From positions 1 through 5,352 of the forward strand of contig JAFYRH010000322.1 of the NCBI GenBank assembly GCA_017559555.1: DNA of 5,352 bases. Reading direction: 5' to 3'. The DNA is from Clostridia bacterium (lineage in GTDB: Bacteria > Bacillota > Clostridia > Oscillospirales > CAG-272). This document shows, piece by piece, positions 1-5,352 of this stretch; the stretch's first letter is position 1, and every line of letters starts with the position of its first letter. The notes beneath the pieces are model-generated. The model saw only the letters and a program-made list of their open reading frames with translations. It was not told where the DNA came from and made no database searches. Made by a program: the position numbers and the translations under genes.

Positions 1-1
1 A

Positions 2-1432
2 TTATTCTTCTGTTTTTTCTGCGTTTGCAAGTTCTGCTTCTTCTCTTGCCTTCAGGTCAGCAAGAATGTTTGCATAGGTTTCTTCATCAATCTTGAACTT
101 TTTGATGTAGAGGAAGAAGCCGATTAGAATACAGATCAAAGGCAGAATCATCATCGAAATCTTCATAATCCAAATAGCCGATTCGGGCATATTGGCAATG
201 ATTTGTGCCTCGTTTGCAGGATTTGCCGCAATGTCATTTGCAATCATATTGATGCCGGAAATGATAAGCGTAAAGGAAACAACACCCTTACTTGCCGCAC
301 CACCGAATTGGTTGATAAAGGGCTGAACGGCAAAGCTTGCCGCCTCGTTTCTCTTGCCAAGCTTCCACTCGCCGTATTCAACGGCATCGGCAAGGAACAA
401 AAGCATCAAAAGTTGAATGAATGCTTGTGCAAAGAAGAGTCCGAGACCTGCGATAACAATCAGCGGTAACCACTCAAAGGAGAGGAAGAAAATGATATAG
501 GAAACAGCAACCGCGATCATAGAGCCCGTATAGAGTTGCTTACGGCTGAACTTTTTGCGGAAGAGCGGGAAAACAGACAGCGCTGTCAGTTGCGCAACTG
601 CAAGCACTGCGGCAAATACCATATACATTCCCTCGTCGCCAACGGCGTATTTGAAGTAGTATGTACCAAAGCCCGTGGTAGTGCAGTAACCAATCATAAA
701 GAGAGCCATCGAAACAGCAGTAACCATCAACTGGTCGTTGCCGGTGAGCGCGCGCCAAAGATCCTTGAGAGAGGTTCTTTCTTCTTTTTCAAGCTTGCTT
801 CTGTCCTCTTTTACACCAAAGAGCGTGATACTTTGGAATGCCCACATAATGAGCGCGCAAATAATTGCGAAAATGAAGTATACGTCACGGTCGCTCATAT
901 TGAGGAACGAGAACATAGAGGGAACGTTCAAATAAATCAAAACCATTGCAAACATACCAACGTTTGCACAAATTCTTGCAAATGCGCCAACACCTTCGCG
1001 TACCTTTTGATCTTTGGAGATGGCAGGCATCAGCGACCAATAAGCAATGTCATTAAGCGAAAAGAAAATGCTGAACAACAAATAGTTAACACCGAGAAGA
1101 ACGATGTGCGCTGTCTCTCCCATACGGAAATTATGGAACATCAAAACGGTCAGAGCACCCGTACCGATCATACCAATGAGAATCCAAGGCTTGAATTTGC
1201 CCCATTTGGTTTTTGTGCTATCGACGATTGCGCCTACAAAGGGGTCGATAACAGCATCAAAAATACCAAATACTGTGAGCATAATACCGATGGCAGCAAG
1301 TCCGCCGTCCGAAAAACCAACTACGTCGGTTAAGTGTACCAACAAATACATGCTGACAAGAGAATACAGAGCATCTCTGCCCACAGTTCCCAAGCCAAAA
1401 CATATTTTGTTTCGTTTCATTTGTTTATCCAT
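2..1432 (-). CDS. GPH-family (MelB-like) sugar:cation symporter
   Basis: Inner-membrane secondary transporter of the glycoside-pentoside-hexuronide:cation symporter family (MFS fold), expected to import an alpha-galactoside or alpha-glucoside with Na+ or H+. It is complete at 476 aa, the family's usual length. Twelve hydrophobic segments can be picked out, roughly 20-40, 45-68, 80-98, 108-130, 150-171, 184-206, 235-258, 268-292, 301-319, 321-350, 371-393 and 418-444, with a charged cytoplasmic loop at 207-233. By eye against MelB, the cation-site pair Asp55/Asp59 corresponds to Asp59/Asp63 in DAVIDP; sugar-site Asp19, Asp124, Trp128 and Arg149 correspond to Asp20, Asp128, Trp132 and Arg153. 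The motifs KWGKFKPWILIG (75-86) and ADAVEYGEWKL (348-358) are family hallmarks. The position of MelB Lys377 seems to be Gln375. The first ATG is preferred because AAAGGAA lies 9 bases upstream; Met5 would be 21 bases away. It overlaps the GH36 gene by 8 bases. Its pairing with GH36 suggests melibiose/raffinose uptake, but family members also carry other glycosides, so no symbol is given. Confidence 0.94.
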   Translation of the reverse strand: MDKQMKRNKICFGLGTVGRDALYSLVSMYLLVHLTDVVGFSDGGLAAIGIMLTVFGIFDAVIDPFVGAIVDSTKTKWGKFKPWILIGMIGTGALTVLMFHNFRMGETAHIVLLGVNYLLFSIFFSLNDIAYWSLMPAISKDQKVREGVGAFARICANVGMFAMVLIYLNVPSMFSFLNMSDRDVYFIFAIICALIMWAFQSITLFGVKEDRSKLEKEERTSLKDLWRALTGNDQLMVTAVSMALFMIGYCTTTGFGTYYFKYAVGDEGMYMVFAAVLAVAQLTALSVFPLFRKKFSRKQLYTGSMIAVAVSYIIFFLSFEWLPLIVIAGLGLFFAQAFIQLLMLLFLADAVEYGEWKLGKRNEAASFAVQPFINQFGGAASKGVVSFTLIISGINMIANDIAANPANEAQIIANMPESAIWIMKISMMILPLICILIGFFLYIKKFKIDEETYANILADLKAREEAELANAEKTEE

Positions 1433-3773
1433 TATTGTTTGTTCCTTTCTTGTTATCTATCTTTTGAATGAGATACAAATTGCTTGCCCAATCGCCAAGC
1501 AGGCGAAGTGCCGTGTGATAACCGGTGCCGCTATACTGCATAGCAAGTGGAACACCGTGAGAGAGTCCTTGACCTGAAACGGTGTAAGACTCTGTGCCAT
1601 CCTTCATAGAAAAATGTCTGTTGACAAAGCGTAAGATAGCTCCGTCAGCTTTGAGGGTGATGGGAAATACGTGCTTGATCAGCGAACCGAAGCGCGAAAT
1701 TTTAAGACGTTGCTCAACTGTTTTTACAGTATAGGTGGCATCCTTCTCCGTGCTCAAAACACGCAAGGTGTCGCGCGCAGGGCTTGTGTGATAATCGAGA
1801 TTATAGATACCTGCAATGCACTCGTCACCGCGGCTGATTTGCCAGCCTTCCCTATCCTTTCCTGCATCTACGCAAGCGAAAAGACCGTATTGCAACGTTT
1901 TGCGATGGGCTTTATAAAAAGCGATCTGTCGCTTGATTTGTCTGCGTTCATCGGGTGTCAGTTCTCCAAAATCCAATTCATAACCAAGCACACCGAATGC
2001 CGCTACGTTAAAGCGTGTTGCAAGCGGAACATCGCGCAGTGTTTGTTGGTTGGGTGTCATCGATACGTGGCAGGACACACAAGAGGGTGGATAAAAGCAA
2101 TAAACGCCTTTTTGAATATCCATTCTCTCACGCGCATCGGTATCGTCCGACGTCCAAATTTGAGGAGAGTAACACAGCATACCGAGGTCAAAGCGATTTC
2201 CGCCAGAAGAGCAGCTTTCGAGAAGCACATTCGGATGCTTTTGGCAAAAGATGCGGTCAAGCACCTCATAAAGCCCCAAAATATAGCGGTGGAAAAACTC
2301 ACCTTGGTTGGCAAGAGTTGCAGAATACATATCGCTGATATGGCGATTGTAATCCCACTTAACATAGGCAATGGGAGACGTGGAAAGCACCGCATCCAAG
2401 GCATTTACAATGTAATCTCGCACATCGTTGCGTGTTAAGTCAAGCACCAACTGATTGCGTCCGTAGCTTGCTTCTCTGCCCGGCACGCGAATTGCCCATT
2501 CGGGATGTGCACGGAAGAGGTCACTATCCTCATTGACACATTCGGGCTCAAACCAAAGTCCGAATTGCATGCCCATGTTGTTGATTTTCTTCGCCAAGGC
2601 AGTAATGCCGCCCGGGAGTTTTTTGGTATTTACGGTCCAGTCGCCAAGCCCTGCGGTGTCGCTGTTGCGCTTGCCGAACCATCCGTCATCGAGAACAAAC
2701 ATCTCGACGCCCAGCCCTTTCGCCTTCCGCGCAAGGGCTAGGAGCTTGCGACGGTTAAAATGGAAGAAAGTAGCTTCCCAGTTGTTGATAACAATGGGAC
2801 GCTCACTCGCGCGAAATTCCTCGCGGATAATATGGTTGTTGACAAAATCGTGCATGTTCGCCATCAAGCCGTTTGTGCCACCCATGGTGTAGCTCATAAC
2901 CGCCTGCGGCGTGGAAAAACTCTCTCCTGCCTTCAACTTCCAAAGGAAGCAATGGGGATTGATACCGCTCATAACGCGGAGCGTATCATGGTTGCCCATT
3001 TCAACAGCGGAATAATGGTTGCCGCTATAAACGAGATTAAAACCGAGTACTTCGCCCCATTCCTCACCCGCGCCCTTCTTTTTGAGCATAAACGCAGGGT
3101 TGTGGCGATTGGAAGAGTCACCCGTGGTGGAATCATTGACAAGAATGCCGTAAGAGACGGGGCGCTCGTGAATGTGCGCTTCTTTTGCCCATCCACCGTC
3201 GAGTGTCAGCATTGTGTAGTCGGCACGCGGCAAATCGAACATAAAACTCATCAGTTTGCGAATGTACACATCTCCCTCTCCACCGTTGCAAAGTTTGACA
3301 TTACGCGCAATCACGTTGCATTCTTCAAACACGGTGTAGGAAAGTTCCATTTTGAGGTTGGGATATTTTTTGTCAGCCAACACTACCGTTAAGGTCTCCC
3401 CCTTGCCCTTTGCAAACGGCAAAGCCGCATCGGCAATGGGCGTTGCAAAAGCACTATGGCTCTCATAAACAAAGTCTGTAACAAAAGAACCGTCCTCGAG
3501 GATCAGTTCCATAGGCGTGTGACGGAAATCGCCCTTGCCAATACCGGAATATTCTTGCGGAAGTGTTTCGAGGGAGTATGCTGCATCCTTAGCATCATAC
3601 GCCACCGTGGTGCCGAGCATAATGGTATTTTTGATTGCTAATGCATCTACATCGGATGCGGATACACGGGCACCGTAATAGACGTGCTCGAGGTGTCCAC
3701 GCGTGGTCACGCGGAACAAATAGCTTGTATTTTGCGTTTCCAAAGAGAAAACGCCGTTTTCTATTCTAATCAT
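1425..3773 (-). CDS. GH36 alpha-galactosidase
   Basis: Retaining exo-alpha-galactosidase expected to remove terminal alpha-1,6-galactose from melibiose, raffinose and stachyose. It has 782 aa, somewhat above the usual ~730. The layout fits GH36: N-terminal beta-sandwich (about 1-310), catalytic (beta/alpha)8 barrel (about 325-640), C-terminal beta-domain (about 650-770). Visible motifs are NNWEATFFHF (330-339), LDDGWFG (361-367), GLGDW (375-379), FGLWFEPECV (404-413), KWDYN with nucleophile Asp474, ESCSSGGNRFD (519-529), and WTSDDTDA with acid/base Asp544. The 70-residue spacing of the two catalytic Asp matches that known for bacterial GH36 enzymes. There is no signal peptide, so it should be cytoplasmic. 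The start is fixed by the ATGA overlap with the GH13 gene, a GGAG motif 8 bases upstream, and a typical N-terminus (MIRIENGVFSLET). The last ten residues are a low-complexity Asn/Lys-rich tail whose codons carry the ribosome site of the next gene. The PNQQT segment (574-578) has Gln where many relatives have His. Other alpha-galactoside substrates are possible; the family is secure. Confidence 0.96.
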   Translation of the reverse strand: MIRIENGVFSLETQNTSYLFRVTTRGHLEHVYYGARVSASDVDALAIKNTIMLGTTVAYDAKDAAYSLETLPQEYSGIGKGDFRHTPMELILEDGSFVTDFVYESHSAFATPIADAALPFAKGKGETLTVVLADKKYPNLKMELSYTVFEECNVIARNVKLCNGGEGDVYIRKLMSFMFDLPRADYTMLTLDGGWAKEAHIHERPVSYGILVNDSTTGDSSNRHNPAFMLKKKGAGEEWGEVLGFNLVYSGNHYSAVEMGNHDTLRVMSGINPHCFLWKLKAGESFSTPQAVMSYTMGGTNGLMANMHDFVNNHIIREEFRASERPIVINNWEATFFHFNRRKLLALARKAKGLGVEMFVLDDGWFGKRNSDTAGLGDWTVNTKKLPGGITALAKKINNMGMQFGLWFEPECVNEDSDLFRAHPEWAIRVPGREASYGRNQLVLDLTRNDVRDYIVNALDAVLSTSPIAYVKWDYNRHISDMYSATLANQGEFFHRYILGLYEVLDRIFCQKHPNVLLESCSSGGNRFDLGMLCYSPQIWTSDDTDARERMDIQKGVYCFYPPSCVSCHVSMTPNQQTLRDVPLATRFNVAAFGVLGYELDFGELTPDERRQIKRQIAFYKAHRKTLQYGLFACVDAGKDREGWQISRGDECIAGIYNLDYHTSPARDTLRVLSTEKDATYTVKTVEQRLKISRFGSLIKHVFPITLKADGAILRFVNRHFSMKDGTESYTVSGQGLSHGVPLAMQYSGTGYHTALRLLGDWASNLYLIQKIDNKKGTNNNG
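1442..1448 (-). promoter_or_regulatory. Shine-Dalgarno site of the symporter gene
   Basis: On the minus strand AAAGGAA stands 9 bases before the ATG at 1432. It lies in the codons for the Lys-Lys-Gly-Thr tail of the GH36 protein, upstream of the GH36 stop at 1425-1427. It supports the ATG at 1432 over the in-frame ATG at 1420 and implies that ribosomes finishing GH36 can restart on the transporter. Confidence 0.8.
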
Positions 3774-5352
3774 TTTTCAATCTCCAAAAGACGGAATTCA
3801 AAAGGCTTGAGCATATCGGAGTTGCTTTCTTGATAATTGCAAGCAATCAGCTTGTCGCTCTTGCCGACAACAGAAGGCAATTTTGCGGTTTTACCTGTCA
3901 TATTACAAACGGAAAGCAAGGTTTTGCCCTCAAGCTCGCGTGCAAAAACGTAAACGGCGCGCCCCTCATAAACAGAACGAAAAGCGCCATCTATAAGGAC
4001 GGGATGCGTTTTGCGCAGAGAGATCATCTTCTTCCAAAATTCCAAAACACCGTTGGGATCTGCTTGTTCGGTCTCTACGTTGACCTCGGTGTGATTGCCG
4101 TTGACCTTGAGCCAAGGCTTTCCGCTCGAAAATCCAGCATTTTCCCCACTCGTCCATTGCATAGGGGTACGACCGTTGTCACGAGAGGTACGTTGAATCA
4201 TCTTCCAACGAATTCCTTTGGGAATGCCGAGTTTTTTTGCCATTGCCCAAATGTTGTGGCTTTCAATATCCTCAACCTCGTCGAGATTGGCAAAATCACC
4301 GTTTGTCATACCGATTTCCTGACCCTCGTGCATATAGGGGGTACCACGCAGGGTCATCATAAGGCCCGCCATCATTTTGGAGGCCTCTTTGCGATAATTT
4401 CCAAGATCGACAAAGCGAGAAATAAAGCGCGGTTGGTCGTGGTTTTCAAAGTAGCAAGCATTCCAATCGAGCGCAGTCTGCCATTTGGTCAAGCACTTCA
4501 TCAAACGACGCGGACGCAGTTTGGTTTTAAACCATTTTACAATGACTTGGTCGCACTCCATGTGTTCAAAAGCAAACACCATGTCAAGCTCTTCTCTCTC
4601 GGGCAGAGTAAGGTCTTTTGCCTTGGGAACGTCGACGAACACCGTTTCTCCAACCGTAAATGCACCATAGGGTGCGATTACCTCGCGGTTGAGTGTTTGC
4701 AGAATTTTGTGACAACCTTCGGTAGAAAGATAATGCTCTTGACCCGTCAAAATAGCACGCGGACGACCGTTCTCCAAGGAGTTCTTGTGAATGACGTTGA
4801 TAACGTCACAACGGAAGCCTGCAACGCCCTTATCAAGCCAAAAACGCATAATCTTTTTGATTTCTTCAAGCACCTCGGGATTATTCCAGTTCAGATCCGG
4901 TTGCTTTTTGGAGAAAAGATGCAGGTAGTATTCGTCTTCACTGTCACCGAATTTTGCCCACGGACATTCGGCAAAAAAATTGCCCCAGTTGTTGGGGAGC
5001 TTGCCGTTCTTTCCTTTTTTTATGATGTAATAATTCTTGTATTTTTCCTCACCCGCAAGCGCACGGCGGAACCATTCGTGCTCGTCGGATGTGTGATTGA
5101 TAACCAAATCCATCAAAATGCCGATGCCGCGCTCTTTTGCCTTGGCAAGAAGCTCGTCGAAGTCTTCCATCGTGCCAAATTCGGGCTGAATGGCGGTGTA
5201 GTCGGCAATATCATAGCCGTTATCGTCATTAGGGCTTTTATAAACTGGGGAAAGCCAAATAACATCAACTCCAAGATATTTTAAATAATCAAGTTTGGAA
5301 ATAATACCTTGAATATCTCCAATTCCGTCGCCGTTACTATCACAAAATGAAC
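3770..5352 (-). CDS. malL: GH13 alpha-glucosidase, oligo-1,6-glucosidase type (5' end cut by window)
   Basis: Hydrolyses non-reducing-end alpha-1,6-glucosidic bonds of isomaltose-type oligosaccharides, releasing glucose, probably in the cytoplasm. The frame stays open to the right edge: 60 codons lie upstream of the ATG at 5170, so that ATG is internal (it falls in FGTMEDFDEL). Visible residues number 526; by comparison with remembered Bacillus oligo-1,6-glucosidase about 17 N-terminal residues are missing, giving roughly 543 aa, normal for the family. Numbered from the first full codon: calcium-site motif DSNGDGIGD (4-12), region I DLVINH (81-86), the subfamily signature QPDLN (150-154), nucleophile Asp182 in GFRCDVIN, acid/base Glu235 in TVGET, and transition-state Asp305 in ENHDQPR. 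Val183 after the nucleophile is the residue reported to favour alpha-1,6 over alpha-1,4 bonds (Ala/Thr there). The first gene seen in the operon, it overlaps the GH36 gene by 4 bases. Codon use shifts sharply near 5222. Sucrose or other alpha-glucoside activity cannot be excluded; the family call is near certain, the exact substrate and the symbol less so. Confidence 0.93.
   Translation of the reverse strand, partial: SFCDSNGDGIGDIQGIISKLDYLKYLGVDVIWLSPVYKSPNDDNGYDIADYTAIQPEFGTMEDFDELLAKAKERGIGILMDLVINHTSDEHEWFRRALAGEEKYKNYYIIKKGKNGKLPNNWGNFFAECPWAKFGDSEDEYYLHLFSKKQPDLNWNNPEVLEEIKKIMRFWLDKGVAGFRCDVINVIHKNSLENGRPRAILTGQEHYLSTEGCHKILQTLNREVIAPYGAFTVGETVFVDVPKAKDLTLPEREELDMVFAFEHMECDQVIVKWFKTKLRPRRLMKCLTKWQTALDWNACYFENHDQPRFISRFVDLGNYRKEASKMMAGLMMTLRGTPYMHEGQEIGMTNGDFANLDEVEDIESHNIWAMAKKLGIPKGIRWKMIQRTSRDNGRTPMQWTSGENAGFSSGKPWLKVNGNHTEVNVETEQADPNGVLEFWKKMISLRKTHPVLIDGAFRSVYEGRAVYVFARELEGKTLLSVCNMTGKTAKLPSVVGKSDKLIACNYQESNSDMLKPFEFRLLEIEK
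3782..3785 (-). promoter_or_regulatory. Shine-Dalgarno site of the GH36 gene
   Basis: On the minus strand GGAG stands 8 bases before the ATG at 3773, reading TTTTGGAGATTGAAAAATG. The site lies inside the final Leu-Leu-Glu-Ile codons of the GH13 gene, whose TGA overlaps the ATG as ATGA. It decides the GH36 start and points to translational coupling of the two enzymes. Confidence 0.85.
5222..5352. other. AT-rich segment with altered codon use inside the GH13 gene
   Basis: By hand count the last 132 bases of the window (5221-5352) have 44 G or C (33%), against 94 of 180 (52%) in 5041-5220. Only 8 of the 43 codons in 5222-5350 end in G or C, against 26 of the next 40 (5102-5221). All 5 Ile codons are ATT, and only 1 of 5 Gly codons is GGC, whereas all 4 Gly codons just after are GGC. 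The reading frame and protein motifs run through the boundary without interruption. The cause is unknown; see the finding for this segment. Confidence 0.6.

Noticed and set aside
536..1333. Plus-strand open frame of 265 codons opposite the symporter
   Set aside because: Codon-register shadow of a clear 12-segment transporter; its translation is polar, Cys/His-rich and unlike any family I know.
1418..1420. Second ATG (Met5) as the symporter start
   Set aside because: The AAAGGAA motif is 9 bases from the first ATG but 21 from this one.
1480..1510. Possible small hairpin (GCTTG...CAAGC) near the end of GH36
   Set aside because: The stem is only five base pairs with a nine-base loop and no T-run on the coding strand; it lies inside conserved coding sequence and is not a credible terminator.
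1671..3392. Plus-strand open frames opposite the GH36 gene (1671-2438 and 2760-3392)
   Set aside because: Codon-register shadows of the alpha-galactosidase, whose conserved motifs span these positions.
5168..5170. ATG at 5170 (minus strand) as the true start of the GH13 gene
   Set aside because: The frame continues upstream and encodes the family's conserved N-terminal region (calcium loop, LDYLKYLGVDVIWLSP, DNGYDI), so this Met is internal.
3830..5284. Long plus-strand open frame (484 codons) as a gene
   Set aside because: It lies exactly antisense and in codon register with GH13, which has all family motifs. The translation has no recognisable domain and is rich in Cys/His/Arg scattered without pattern, and codon avoidance in the sense gene explains the open frame.

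Overview
The window is fully coding on the minus strand and holds three genes read from right to left: a GH13 alpha-glucosidase (5' end cut by the right window edge), a complete GH36 alpha-galactosidase, and a complete sugar:cation symporter of the GPH (MelB-type) family whose stop codon lies at bases 2-4. There is no intergenic DNA: the first junction is a 4-base ATGA overlap and the second an 8-base overlap. Each downstream gene has a good Shine-Dalgarno sequence inside the end of the gene before it. This is the core of one polycistronic, translationally coupled operon. Its promoter and regulator would lie beyond the right edge, and any terminator or further gene beyond the left edge.

The likely job is uptake and cytoplasmic breakdown of small alpha-linked sugars. 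The symporter brings in an intact di- or trisaccharide without phosphorylation. The GH36 enzyme removes alpha-galactose (melibiose, raffinose, stachyose), and the GH13 enzyme cleaves alpha-1,6-glucosidic bonds (isomaltose, isomaltooligosaccharides, panose). Neither the transporter nor the GH36 enzyme has a signal peptide, so hydrolysis is probably intracellular. Assignment to families is firm; the physiological sugar is inference.

The organism is most likely a member of the Clostridia (Bacillota), possibly an uncultured gut species. The reasons are strong purine-rich ribosome binding sites, moderate GC, tight overlaps, and protein motifs resembling Gram-positive homologues. This is a judgement from sequence style only; no phylogenetic marker is present.

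I see no mobile element, CRISPR array, RNA gene or long repeat. No undescribed system is apparent; this is a conventional catabolic operon. The most unusual observation is an abrupt drop in GC and in GC-ending codons in the last ~130 bases (the N-terminal part of the GH13 gene), which could mark recombination, an assembly join, or a local constraint.
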